A DNA stretch of 64,000 bases from assembly GCA_902465605.1 (NCBI GenBank), contig CABQNT010000005.1, positions 1-64,000 of the forward strand, read 5' to 3'. Positions 36,650 to 44,555 of this stretch are shown in pieces (within the stretch, counting starts at the first letter, position 1; the number at the start of each line of letters is the position of its first letter). Origin of the DNA: Prevotella sp902465605. GTDB lineage: Bacteria; Bacteroidota; Bacteroidia; Bacteroidales; Bacteroidaceae. The notes under the pieces are model-generated. The model was not told the origin of the DNA and searched no databases. It was given only the letters and a program-made list of their open reading frames with translations. The position numbers and the translations under genes are program-made.

Positions 36650-36723
36650 TCGAATGAGTATTTGATGTCTGAAAGTTTTGTAGCAAACACAAGTAGGAAC
36701 ATGTTTTTAGAGTAATTGATTCA

Positions 36724-36882
36724 ATGAGTTCTAACTTTTCTTTGTATATCTTTTGCATAGTCATCATAGCTCTGGCCATCTTTTTTATTAAAAAAGTGAC
36801 CAGTTGCCTATTCAAAACTATCTTATTCTTGATTTTACTAGCTGTGCTCGTCTATGTTGCGCACGCCCTTGAGGTGCTTTAG
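36724..36882 (+). CDS. 52-aa membrane protein with two hydrophobic segments
   Basis: Short ORF from ATG to TAG encoding 52 residues: a hydrophobic segment at about 7-23 (LYIFCIVIIALAIFFIK), a short KKVTSC linker and a second hydrophobic stretch at about 30-47 (KTILFLILLAVLVYVAHA). It is nearly all membrane, a composition unlikely in random sequence. No family recognised. It could be the last gene of the rluA-like transcript. No promoter of its own is evident. Confidence 0.6.
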   Translation: MSSNFSLYIFCIVIIALAIFFIKKVTSCLFKTILFLILLAVLVYVAHALEVL

Positions 36883-36966
36883 ATATTCCAGGTGAGCATT
36901 TTAATCCGAGGTAGAAATCGTACATGGGCGTGGTGTGATGGGATATCTTAATAAATATTAAAGCTA

Positions 36967-36997
36967 TTGACGTGTATGATAATATTCTATATATTTG
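36967..36997 (+). promoter_or_regulatory. Promoter of the candidate small RNA
   Basis: TTG (36967-36969), a 20-bp gap, then TATATTTG (36990-36997). This is one of the best promoter matches in the window, yet no credible coding region follows within 480 bp. Confidence 0.7.
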
Positions 36998-37002
36998 CAA
37001 GG

Positions 37003-37298
37003 TGAGTTAGATGCTCATGCAAATTGTTTTCCCGTTAGCCGATAGTTACAATCAAACAACTTTGCAAAACACATCAAACACAATTTCAAGAGATTGGCGA
37101 AATCCTAGTAATAACATATCATCTCGTTATGACAAATTGTGAATAGTGGTTTTTAGGAAATTTATTTTTTAATACTCTTTACCAGTTACGAAGAGTATTC
37201 TAAAATGTCAAACGAGATACTAGCTGACCTTATTCTTCAATAGGGTTTAACGGAGGTCGGTGGAGTGGAGCTGATATCATATCAAAGCTCCACTTTTT
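37003..37298 (+). ncRNA. Candidate structured small RNA, about 295 nt
   Basis: Between a consensus promoter and an intrinsic terminator lies sequence with no real ORF but nested helices. ATCTCGTTATGACA (37121-37134) pairs with 37206-37218 (13 bp, one bulge). Inside it TTTTAG (37151-37156) pairs with 37200-37205, and AATACTCTT (37171-37179) with AAGAGTATT (37191-37199). Outside it 37227-37234 pairs with 37239-37246 over a CTTC loop, and AAATTGT (37021-37027) with 37080-37086. It does not show the conserved elements of tmRNA, RNase P RNA or SRP RNA. It could also be a leader, but the following gene has its own promoter. Confidence 0.5.
37264..37298 (+). terminator. Intrinsic terminator of the candidate small RNA
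   Basis: AGTGGAGCT (37264-37272) pairs with AGCTCCACT (37286-37294), followed by four more Ts (five in a row, 37294-37298). Confidence 0.75.
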
Positions 37299-37398
37299 GT
37301 GTAAGATAAGAATTGGTAAATCCTTGATGCTTGTTGTAGTTAAGGACTATTTATTTTGCTGGATTATTTTTCAATATTCAGCAAAAAAAATATTTTTA

Positions 37399-37432
37399 TT
37401 TGCTTGGATTTTAGAAAAAATAGCTACTTTTG
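37399..37432 (+). promoter_or_regulatory. Promoter of the sorting-tail protein gene
   Basis: TTTG (37399-37402) or TTG (37404-37406), then TACTTTTG (37425-37432), with gaps of 22 or 18 bp. It lies 50 bp before ATG 37483. Confidence 0.6.
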
Positions 37433-37482
37433 CGGACTATTTGAATAATTATTATCAATTAACAACAACATTTTTTTTATTT

Positions 37483-38514
37483 ATGAACACAAAATTACAA
37501 TTATTTTGCGCAATCATTTTATGTCTTGTAATCAAATGGAATGCTGTATTTGCAGCTGGTCATGACATCGGCATGCAAAAAACAGCTACCAAGGAGATAA
37601 AGTCAGATTCTGCAAATGTCGCTCACGATGCGATGACAACCCGTTCGACAGAAAATGGTAACGTAATACAGTCAAGTGATTTGATATTACCGAATATGTT
37701 GCTGAATTATAAGGGTGTAGGATACCCAAAGGCAAAAGCTCAAAGTCGTATCGCCCTTAGAAAAATATGTGATGCACCGACAAACTATACCAAGGAAGAA
37801 TTGGAAAAAGCAAGACAGGCATATCTTGATGATGATGATGTAGAAATGCCTGAAGATGGTAAGCGCTACACCATTAAGTTTTTTGACTATAACCAAAAAA
37901 CTTTTTTGCTTGACTATGTGAACGGTAAGTTGTCAACGCATGAGGTGACACCAAATCAGCTTCCTGATGAGTCGGTATGCTTCACAGCTCATGTCTTGAA
38001 GAATGGAAAAGTTGCTTTCGAGACTATCGATAACAAGTGGTTAAGTTACCCTGTCAAGACGCCTGCTCCCACTTGGCTTACTGGTTTCTCTGTGAAAGGT
38101 GTGACGGACGAATGGGATGAGTATGTCAACGGACTTGAGTTGCAAAGGGCACACACTGGTGCAAATGCCCAAACCAAGTATATTCTTAATTTTTTCGGTA
38201 AGTTCTTTATAAAATCCAAAAGAGGAACGCATGCCAACTCTTATGCTGAGGTATTGGGCTATTGGTTGTTGAATACAAAGAACAATACCTTTGATGGGGC
38301 CGGTGACCCTTACTATAGCGAGGAATTCTCATCTGTAATGCTTATTGAACCAGTAACAAAAACAACAGGTATACAGCAGATAGAAACCACAGCGAAACGT
38401 ACAAGCGAGAATAAAATCTATACGCTGTCAGGACAACGTGTATTTGTAGAGAAACTCTCCAACCTGCCACGAGGCATTTACATTGTAAACGGTAAAAAGC
38501 TATTGGTGCAATAG
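37483..38514 (+). CDS. Secreted protein with sorting-type C-terminal segment
   Basis: Unrecognised 343-aa exported protein. The start is ATG 37483, which begins a clear signal peptide (MNTKLQLFCAIILCLVIKWN, cleaved about AVFA-A); the longer upstream frame would run over the promoter. The middle has no motif I recognise. The last 45 residues (IQQIE...ENKIYTLSGQRV...LPRGIYIVNGKKLLVQ) match the short C-terminal segment common on secreted Prevotella and Bacteroides proteins and akin to type IX sorting tails. Codon use looks AT-richer than its neighbours, and it is flanked by long noncoding stretches, so it may be a variable locus. Confidence 0.72.
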   Translation: MNTKLQLFCAIILCLVIKWNAVFAAGHDIGMQKTATKEIKSDSANVAHDAMTTRSTENGNVIQSSDLILPNMLLNYKGVGYPKAKAQSRIALRKICDAPTNYTKEELEKARQAYLDDDDVEMPEDGKRYTIKFFDYNQKTFLLDYVNGKLSTHEVTPNQLPDESVCFTAHVLKNGKVAFETIDNKWLSYPVKTPAPTWLTGFSVKGVTDEWDEYVNGLELQRAHTGANAQTKYILNFFGKFFIKSKRGTHANSYAEVLGYWLLNTKNNTFDGAGDPYYSEEFSSVMLIEPVTKTTGIQQIETTAKRTSENKIYTLSGQRVFVEKLSNLPRGIYIVNGKKLLVQ

Positions 38515-38528
38515 TATTTTGAAATTCT

Positions 38529-38579
38529 CCTCAAATAGTGTTATTGGGCATAGCCAAATTTATTTGACACTATTTGAGG
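38529..38579 (+). terminator. Hairpin after the sorting-tail protein
   Basis: CCTCAAATAGTGT (38529-38541) pairs perfectly with 38567-38579 across a 25-nt loop, 15 bp past the stop codon. Between 38580 and 38812 I see nothing recognisable. Confidence 0.6.
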
Positions 38580-38814
38580 CAGGATATGATTGCTCGCAGC
38601 CTTCATTTTCTGTCTTCTTCCTTAATTCCTGCGTAGTGATTTTGCTCTGAATTTATTTGTGATAAAATGTGAAGAGGTAAATATTGTAAACTTTCATGCT
38701 TGTTTTTTAAGCGTCTTTCTCCTTGTTAAAGCATTGAGATAAATCAGAAAAAATAGTCAGAGTTTTCTTTGTTTTAGCTTTTTTGAAGGTGTCAAAATAG
38801 TTAGTTGTCACCTT

Positions 38815-38944
38815 ATCTGTATGCTTTAATCTGCTTATCTGCATGCTTTTGGCATCTTAAAACGTTGCTTTAACACCCTAATTGCATGGTTCTAAGATAC
38901 CAATTTCGCCCTTTTTGATGCCTAAGTCATGGGGTTTACCTCTG
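38815..38944. repeat. Degenerate 22-bp periodic array D (6 units)
   Basis: Units start at 38815, 38837, 38858, 38880, 38902 and 38923 (steps 22, 21, 22, 22, 21). Examples are ATCTGTATGCTTTAAT, ATCTGCATGCTTTTGG, AATTGCATGGTTCTAA and TAAGTCATGGGGTTTA. The first two are near copies; the last matches the family core AAGTCATNGNGTTT. More eroded than the other arrays. It lies in the 843-bp gap before nuoA. Confidence 0.6.
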
Positions 38945-39024
38945 TTCTTTCTACTTTCAGGTTCGTAAGTCTATCTATATCAGCATTTTGTATAATTCTC
39001 AAATTTTCCGTCAACCATGAGGTT

Positions 39025-39099
39025 AGTTGAAAAAATCGCTAGCATTTCGCCATTAAATCCGAGAGTTTTCTAATGTCTTGTGTTAAGATTTTTTCAACT
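39025..39099. repeat. 13-bp perfect inverted repeat upstream of nuoA
   Basis: AGTTGAAAAAATC (39025-39037) and its exact reverse complement at 39087-39099, with 49 bp between. A second hairpin follows, 39121-39130 with 39146-39155 (one G-T pair). No ORF. Role unknown. Confidence 0.55.
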
Positions 39100-39256
39100 G
39101 TTATACGCTTTCAAATACTACCATCATTTTACTTTTATTTGTATAAAAATGGTGGAAGTTGAACAAGTGCATTGTAGCTTTGAAAATAAAATAATTACTC
39201 GAGAATCATATTTTGCAATCTGAAGTTAGCAATTTAACCTATTTTTTTTGTGATAT

Positions 39257-39290
39257 CTTGTAAAAAATCTCAAAATAATGATTAACTTTG
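39257..39290 (+). promoter_or_regulatory. nuo operon promoter
   Basis: CTTG (39257-39260), a 22-bp gap, then TAACTTTG (39283-39290). Predicted transcription starts near 39296, leaving a leader of about 60 nt to ATG 39358. Confidence 0.65.
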
Positions 39291-39357
39291 CATCGCATTT
39301 GTAAAAATGTATGTGTTTCGACAGAAAGCGAGAACAATTATAATTATAATAATTTTT

Positions 39358-39708
39358 ATGAATTTTACTTTATTCGTTACCGTTTTGTTGACGGCCGTAA
39401 CCTTGGTAGTGGCAGCTTATGTCATTGCAAAGTTGATTGGTCCGCGCTCGTATAATGCGGTAAAAGGCGAACCCTATGAGAGTGGTATCCCAACGAGAGG
39501 TTCTTCATGGCTTCCCGTACACATTGGTTATTACCTCTTCGCTATCCTTTTCCTCATGTTCGACATCGAGACTGTACTGCTCTATCCATGGGCGGTAGTT
39601 GTGCGAGATTTTGGAGCTATGGCTTTGGTTAGCATCGGTTTCTTCCTCATGGTACTTGTCTTAGGCTTGGCTTATGCTTGGCGGAAAGGAGCTTTGGAAT
39701 GGAAATAA
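39358..39708 (+). CDS. nuoA: NADH-quinone oxidoreductase subunit A
   Basis: Small membrane subunit of complex I (116 aa from ATG 39358). It has three hydrophobic segments and the conserved loop KGEPYESGIPTRGSSWLPVHIGYYLFAILFLMFDIE, which in the enzyme lies near the quinone cavity. An earlier in-frame ATG at 39307 adds a charged extension (MYVFRQKARTIII...) not expected in the family and leaves almost no leader after the promoter, so I prefer 39358. First gene of the nuo operon; it overlaps nuoB by 10 bases. Confidence 0.93.
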   Translation: MNFTLFVTVLLTAVTLVVAAYVIAKLIGPRSYNAVKGEPYESGIPTRGSSWLPVHIGYYLFAILFLMFDIETVLLYPWAVVVRDFGAMALVSIGFFLMVLVLGLAYAWRKGALEWK

Positions 39709-40394
39709 AGAAACCGTATATCAAGAGTATTCCTTACGAGGAGTTTAAGGACAACGAATCGTTAGAACGCATTGTTGACGAACTCCATGAAGGAGGCGTG
39801 AACGTTGTCACAGGGTCGCTGGACCAATTGATTAACTGGGGACGTGCCAACTCGCTCTGGAGCTTGACATTCGCTACCAGCTGTTGCGGTATTGAGTTTA
39901 TGGCAGTGGGATGCGCTCGTTACGATTTTGCTCGTTTCGGATTCGAGGTGACGCGTAACTCTCCACGACAAGCCGATCTGATTATGTGTGCTGGAACCAT
40001 TACCAACAAAATGGCACCTGCTTTTAGGCGTCTATACGATGAAATGGCAGAACCCAAGTACGTTATTGCCGTGGGTGGATGTGCCATTTCTGGTGGTCCG
40101 TTTAAGAGCAGCTATCATGTGGTAAGAGGAATTGATGAGATTGTTCCCGTTGATGTCTTCATACCGGGATGTCCGCCACGCCCAGAGGCTATCATGTATG
40201 GCATGATGCAGTTGCAGCGCAAAATCAAAGTAGAAAAATTCTTCGGAGGTGTCAACCATAAGCAAGAGGCTCACCATCACGGATTGAGTAACGCAGAGGT
40301 GTACCAACAAAAACTGAAGGAAAACAAGCCTATCGTAGTGACTCACGTTCCCGAAGACTTTAATCCTCAAGAAGAGTTAGAACATCAACATTAA
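39699..40394 (+). CDS. nuoB: NADH-quinone oxidoreductase subunit B
   Basis: Peripheral-arm subunit holding the terminal 4Fe-4S cluster N2, which passes electrons to quinone. The ligand cysteines are visible in ATSCCGIEFM (tandem Cys), in the CAGT segment and in PGCPPRPEA. ATG 39699 (231 aa) is supported by AAAGGAG at 39685-39691 and by the overlap with the nuoA stop; the upstream TTG at 39678 is less likely. The C-terminal extension after about residue 185 (HHHGLSNAEVYQQKL...) is longer than in E. coli and His/Glu-rich. Confidence 0.96.
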   Translation: MEIKKPYIKSIPYEEFKDNESLERIVDELHEGGVNVVTGSLDQLINWGRANSLWSLTFATSCCGIEFMAVGCARYDFARFGFEVTRNSPRQADLIMCAGTITNKMAPAFRRLYDEMAEPKYVIAVGGCAISGGPFKSSYHVVRGIDEIVPVDVFIPGCPPRPEAIMYGMMQLQRKIKVEKFFGGVNHKQEAHHHGLSNAEVYQQKLKENKPIVVTHVPEDFNPQEELEHQH

Positions 40395-40410
40395 ATAAGG
40401 TATATCGGAT

Positions 40411-41982
40411 ATGAAATTACAAAATATAGAAATTGCATTCAGTAACTTGGCACAAGAGATGTCGAAACTGAAGAACGACAAGCATTTCGATTACCTTGTT
40501 ACCATTGTTGGCGAAGACTTTGGCGAAGAAGGGTTAGGATGTATTTATATTTTAGAAAACACACAAACCCACGAACGTACATCGGTCAAGGCGATAGCGC
40601 AGCAAATAGGGGAGGAGTATGTACTCGATACTGTTTCTAACCTATGGAAGGCTGCCGATATCTTAGAGCGTGAAGTGTACGACTTCTTAGGTATTAAGTT
40701 CTTGGGTCATAAGGATATGCGCCGTCTTTATTTGCGCAATGATTTCAAGGGCTATCCACTTCGTAAGAACTTCGATGTCTCGCCCGAGAACAACCAGTAC
40801 ACTTTGGAAGAGGATGTGGAGTTGGATTATACATTCCAATATTCACTCGACAAGAACGGTAACTTGGTAGAGACCCGCGTTCCGTTGTTCACAGACAATG
40901 ATTTTGTTATCAACATTGGTCCTCAACACCCCAGTACGCATGGTGTACTTCGTTTGCAAAGTGTGTTGGACGGTGAAACCGTGAAGCACATCTATCCACA
41001 CTTAGGGTATATCCACCGTGGAATGGAGAAGATGTGTGAGGCGTACACCTATCCTCAAACCTTGGCGTTGACCGACCGAATGGACTACCTCAGTGCCATG
41101 ATGAACCGCCATGCGTTGGTGGGCGTTATCGAAGAGGCGATGGAGATAGAACTGACCGAGCGCATACAGTACATCCGTACCATCATGGACGAGTTGCAGC
41201 GTATCGACTCGCACTTGCTATATTTGGGTTGTTGCGCACAGGATTTGGGTGCTTTGACAGCCTTCTTGTACAGCATGCGTGACCGCGAACATGTGCTGAA
41301 CGTCATGGAGGAGACTACGGGTGGACGACTCATCCAGAACTATTACCGCATTGGCGGTTGCCAAGATGATATCGATCCCAACTTTGTGGAGAACACCAAG
41401 AAACTGTGTGCTTATCTCAAACCCATGTTACAAGAGTACATGGATGTGTTTGGAGATAACGTCATCATGCAACAACGCTTCAAGGGAATTGCGCCCATGA
41501 ATCTCGAAAACATCATTAGTTACGGTGTAACAGGTGCTTCTGGACGTGCTTCTGGCTGGAAAAACGATGTACGCAAGTATCATCCTTATGCCATGTACGA
41601 CAAGGTGGAGTTTGAGGAAGTTCTCAACGAGCATTGCGATTCCTTTGGTAGATACCTCAATCGTATTGAGGAAATCAAGCAAAGCATTCGCATCATCGAA
41701 CAACTCATTGATAATATTCCAGCAGGCGACTTCTATGTAAAACAGAAGCCAATCATCAAAGTGCCTGAAGGACAATGGTATTTCTCATGCGAAGGCTCGC
41801 GTGGCGAAATAGGAGTTTACTTGGATTCTAAGGGAGACAAGATGCCTTACCGCTTGAAATTCCGCCCAATGGGCTTGAATCATGTTGCTGCGATGGATGA
41901 GATGCTACGAGGACAAAAGATAGCTGACCTTGTTACTGCAGGTGCGGCGCTCGACTTTGTCATTCCAGATATTGATAGATAG
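40411..41982 (+). CDS. nuoCD: Fused NADH-quinone oxidoreductase subunit C/D
   Basis: Fusion of the 30-kDa (NuoC, about 1-150) and 49-kDa (NuoD, about 165-523) peripheral-arm subunits, 523 aa. NuoC is marked by EREVYDFLGIKFLGHKDMRRLYL and NuoD by NIGPQHPSTHGVLR, the loop that contacts quinone, and by the C-terminal FRPMGLNHVAAMDEMLRGQKIADLV. NuoD lacks NiFe-hydrogenase metal ligands, as expected. The following 82-bp gap to nuoH is the largest in the operon and shows only weak secondary structure. Confidence 0.96.
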   Translation: MKLQNIEIAFSNLAQEMSKLKNDKHFDYLVTIVGEDFGEEGLGCIYILENTQTHERTSVKAIAQQIGEEYVLDTVSNLWKAADILEREVYDFLGIKFLGHKDMRRLYLRNDFKGYPLRKNFDVSPENNQYTLEEDVELDYTFQYSLDKNGNLVETRVPLFTDNDFVINIGPQHPSTHGVLRLQSVLDGETVKHIYPHLGYIHRGMEKMCEAYTYPQTLALTDRMDYLSAMMNRHALVGVIEEAMEIELTERIQYIRTIMDELQRIDSHLLYLGCCAQDLGALTAFLYSMRDREHVLNVMEETTGGRLIQNYYRIGGCQDDIDPNFVENTKKLCAYLKPMLQEYMDVFGDNVIMQQRFKGIAPMNLENIISYGVTGASGRASGWKNDVRKYHPYAMYDKVEFEEVLNEHCDSFGRYLNRIEEIKQSIRIIEQLIDNIPAGDFYVKQKPIIKVPEGQWYFSCEGSRGEIGVYLDSKGDKMPYRLKFRPMGLNHVAAMDEMLRGQKIADLVTAGAALDFVIPDIDR

Positions 41983-42064
41983 CAGGTATATATAAGTTGA
42001 AAACTTGTAGCAATGCTTTGCTCCATGACAGCAACTTGTTCAATATAAATAACTTAAATAGATC

Positions 42065-43150
42065 ATGTTTGATTTTAGTATAGTAACCACATGGTTCGAC
42101 ACGCTTCTTCGACAAACCTTAGGTTTGAACGATTTTTGGACGATATTCATTGAATGTGTTGTCGTTGGTGTCGCCATTCTCACTGCCTACGCCTTGTTGG
42201 CGATAGTGTTGATATTCATGGAACGTAAGGTGTGTGCCTACTTCCAATGCCGTCTCGGGCCTATGCGTGTGGGCTTTTGGGGAACGCTTCAGGTATTTGC
42301 CGATGTGTTTAAGATGCTCATTAAGGAAATCTTTGCCGTTGACAAAGCCGACAAATTTTTGTATTATATTGCGCCATTCTTTGTAGTGATTGCCTCGGTG
42401 GGTACTTTCTCGTTCCTTCCTTGGAATAAGGGAGCGCACATTCTCGATTTTAACGTGGGCATCTTCTTGGTGTCTGCTATATCGAGCATTGGTGTGTTAG
42501 GCGTCTTTTTGGCAGGATGGGGATCAAATAACAAATATTCTGTTCTGTCTGCCATGCGTGGAGCGGTGCAGATGATTTCGTATGAAATGACCTTGGGACT
42601 GACCCTCATTGCGGCTGTTGCCTTGACGGGAACGATGCAGATGAGTGGAATTGTGGAAGCACAGACAGGACCATGGAACTGGTTAATTATCAAAGGACAC
42701 CTTCCTGCTATCATTGCATTCTTGTTGTTCTTGGTAGCTGGCAATGCTGAAGCGAACCGTGGACCGTTCGATTTGGCAGAGGCAGAGAGCGAGTTGACCG
42801 CTGGATACCATACAGAGTATTCGGGTATGGGCTTTGGTTTCTACTATTTGGCAGAATACCTCAACCTATTTGTCATTGCAGGATTAGCCACTGCCGTGTT
42901 CTTAGGCGGTTGGGCACCTTTCAATATTGGTGTCGAAGGCTTCGATGCGGTGATGAATTATATTCCTGGCATTGTGTGGTTTTTAGGCAAGACCTTTGTT
43001 GTAGTTTGGCTTCTGATGTGGATTCGCTGGACGTTCCCACGTTTGAGAATTGACCAAATCTTAACTTTAGAGTGGAAGTATCTCATGCCATTGGCATTGG
43101 TAAATCTCATACTGATGACCATTTGTGTGGCTTTTGGTATCCACGGTTAA
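42065..43150 (+). CDS. nuoH: NADH-quinone oxidoreductase subunit H
   Basis: Membrane subunit that joins the peripheral arm to the proton-pumping arm and forms part of the quinone channel (361 aa, about eight helices). Conserved stretches are visible: ERKVCAYFQCRLGPMRVGFWGTLQ, the acidic loop EANRGPFDLAEAESELTAGYHTEYSGM and WIRWTFPRLRIDQILTLEWKYLMPLALVN. Length is close to the family norm. Confidence 0.96.
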   Translation: MFDFSIVTTWFDTLLRQTLGLNDFWTIFIECVVVGVAILTAYALLAIVLIFMERKVCAYFQCRLGPMRVGFWGTLQVFADVFKMLIKEIFAVDKADKFLYYIAPFFVVIASVGTFSFLPWNKGAHILDFNVGIFLVSAISSIGVLGVFLAGWGSNNKYSVLSAMRGAVQMISYEMTLGLTLIAAVALTGTMQMSGIVEAQTGPWNWLIIKGHLPAIIAFLLFLVAGNAEANRGPFDLAEAESELTAGYHTEYSGMGFGFYYLAEYLNLFVIAGLATAVFLGGWAPFNIGVEGFDAVMNYIPGIVWFLGKTFVVVWLLMWIRWTFPRLRIDQILTLEWKYLMPLALVNLILMTICVAFGIHG

Positions 43151-43179
43151 AACGTTTCATTTCTTGAAGATTCAGTAAG

Positions 43180-43713
43180 ATGGAAAATAAACAATCATAT
43201 TTTAGCGAAATCTGGTATGCTATCAAGTCGCTTGTAACTGGTTTGAGGGTTACCTTGAAGGAATACTTCACCCCAAAGAGCACCGAACAATATCCAGAGA
43301 ATCGCAAGACGACACTACATGTGGCTCAACGTCACCGCGGACGCTTAGTGTTTAAGCGTAACGAAGACGGCACTCACAACTGTGTAGCGTGCACTATGTG
43401 CGAGAAAGCATGTCCCAATGAGACCATACTCATTAAGAGTGAAATGGTTGTCAATGAAGAAACGGGCAGGAAAAAGAAACAATTGGTGGACTATCAGTAC
43501 AAATTAGGCGATTGTATGTTCTGCCAACTCTGTGTTAATTCTTGTAACTTCAACGCCATTGAGTTTACCAACGACTTTGAAAACAGTGTGTTTGAGCGAG
43601 ATTCCTTGACCATGCACCTTGACAAGGAAGTGTATCAAGGCGGAAGTTTGCCAGACTTGATAGACGGTGGGGCATCGCTGACCATTGGACAATTTAATAC
43701 CAAAACCAAATAA
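43180..43713 (+). CDS. nuoI: NADH-quinone oxidoreductase subunit I
   Basis: Ferredoxin-like subunit carrying two 4Fe-4S clusters (N6a/N6b), 177 aa. The first motif is CVACTMCEKACPNE, the second CMFCQLCVNSCNFNAIEF, where Asn replaces the usual Pro after the fourth Cys. The N-terminal helix (IKSLVTGLRVTLKEYF) is typical. Since NuoEFG are not encoded nearby, this subunit may be the entry point for electrons from ferredoxin or another donor; that is inference from similar complexes. Confidence 0.95.
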   Translation: MENKQSYFSEIWYAIKSLVTGLRVTLKEYFTPKSTEQYPENRKTTLHVAQRHRGRLVFKRNEDGTHNCVACTMCEKACPNETILIKSEMVVNEETGRKKKQLVDYQYKLGDCMFCQLCVNSCNFNAIEFTNDFENSVFERDSLTMHLDKEVYQGGSLPDLIDGGASLTIGQFNTKTK

Positions 43714-43727
43714 AAGTAGTAACGTAT

Positions 43728-44249
43728 ATGGCTAATTTAATCATGTTTTGCATTTTGGCAGTCGTCATTTTGGGCTCTGCCATCATGTGTGTACTAACAA
43801 AAAGGATTATGCGGGCGGCTACCTTTCTGATATTTGTTTTATTTGGTGTTGCAGGTATCTATTTCCTTTTAGGATATACATATTTGGGAGCAGCACAGAT
43901 TGCTATTTATGCAGGGGGCATCACGATACTCTATATCTTTGCAATACAGTTGGTATCCAAGCGTACGCTCCAAGGATTAGTAGAACATCTCAAAGGTTCA
44001 CGCGTCATTCAGGGGGCTTTGCTCTCATTGATAGGACTGGCTACCGTGATAGGTGTCTTGGTGAAGAACCAGTTTATACATCAAGCAACGCAGATTGCTG
44101 ATGCAGAAGTCCCGATGAATGTCATCGGCCAAGCATTGGTAGGCTCTGAAAAATATCAGTATGTTTTGCCCTTTGAACTCATTTCCGTGTTCTTGTTGGC
44201 ATGTATCATTGGCGGTTTGTTGATTGCCAGAAAGGAGGATGATAAATGA
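43728..44249 (+). CDS. nuoJ: NADH-quinone oxidoreductase subunit J
   Basis: Five-helix membrane subunit of complex I (173 aa). The third-helix segment LGYTYLGAAQIAIYAGGITILYIFAIQL contains the conserved Tyr/Gly pattern (pi-bulge region) of the family. The C-terminal helix FELISVFLLACIIGGLLIARKEDDK is typical. The stop overlaps the nuoK start by 4 bases. Confidence 0.95.
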   Translation: MANLIMFCILAVVILGSAIMCVLTKRIMRAATFLIFVLFGVAGIYFLLGYTYLGAAQIAIYAGGITILYIFAIQLVSKRTLQGLVEHLKGSRVIQGALLSLIGLATVIGVLVKNQFIHQATQIADAEVPMNVIGQALVGSEKYQYVLPFELISVFLLACIIGGLLIARKEDDK

Positions 44250-44554
44250 TACCCGTTGAATGTTTGATAGGTCTGAGTGCGCTGTTGTTTTTTATTGGCG
44301 TATTTGGCTTCGTTACCCGTCGTAATTTGTTGGCAATGTTAATCTCCGTAGAGTTGGTTCTTAACTCCGCAGACATCAACTTTGCCGTGTTTAACCGTAT
44401 CCTGTTCCCCGAACAGTTGGAGGGCTTTTTCTTCACGTTGTTCTCCATTGGCATCAGTGCTGCCGAGACAGCGGTGGCGATTGCCATTATTATAAACGTT
44501 TACCGAAACTTTGGTAGTGATCAGGTGAACAGTATTGAAAACATGAAATTATAA
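44246..44554 (+). CDS. nuoK: NADH-quinone oxidoreductase subunit K
   Basis: Three-helix membrane subunit (102 aa), related to MrpC of Na+/H+ antiporters. The conserved glutamates lie in SVELVLNSADINF and ISAAETAVAIAIIINVYR, both needed for proton translocation in the family. Standard length. Translationally coupled to nuoJ by a 4-base overlap. Confidence 0.96.
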   Translation: MIPVECLIGLSALLFFIGVFGFVTRRNLLAMLISVELVLNSADINFAVFNRILFPEQLEGFFFTLFSIGISAAETAVAIAIIINVYRNFGSDQVNSIENMKL

Positions 44555-44555
44555 G

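Noticed and set aside
36651..36738. A possible sixth array upstream of the 52-aa gene
   Set aside because: GATTCAATGAGTTCTA (36717) and AGGAACATGTTTTTAG (36695) are in register at 22 bp, but the other units are too weak to separate from chance.
37003..37298. The candidate RNA as tmRNA
   Set aside because: It lacks a tRNA-like acceptor end and a tag-peptide frame ending in Ala-Ala; the only short frame (MSNEILADLILQ) does not fit.
42000..42064. CAATGCTTTG motif in the nuoCD-nuoH gap
   Set aside because: Single occurrence; neighbouring matches are 13 and 30 bp away, out of register.
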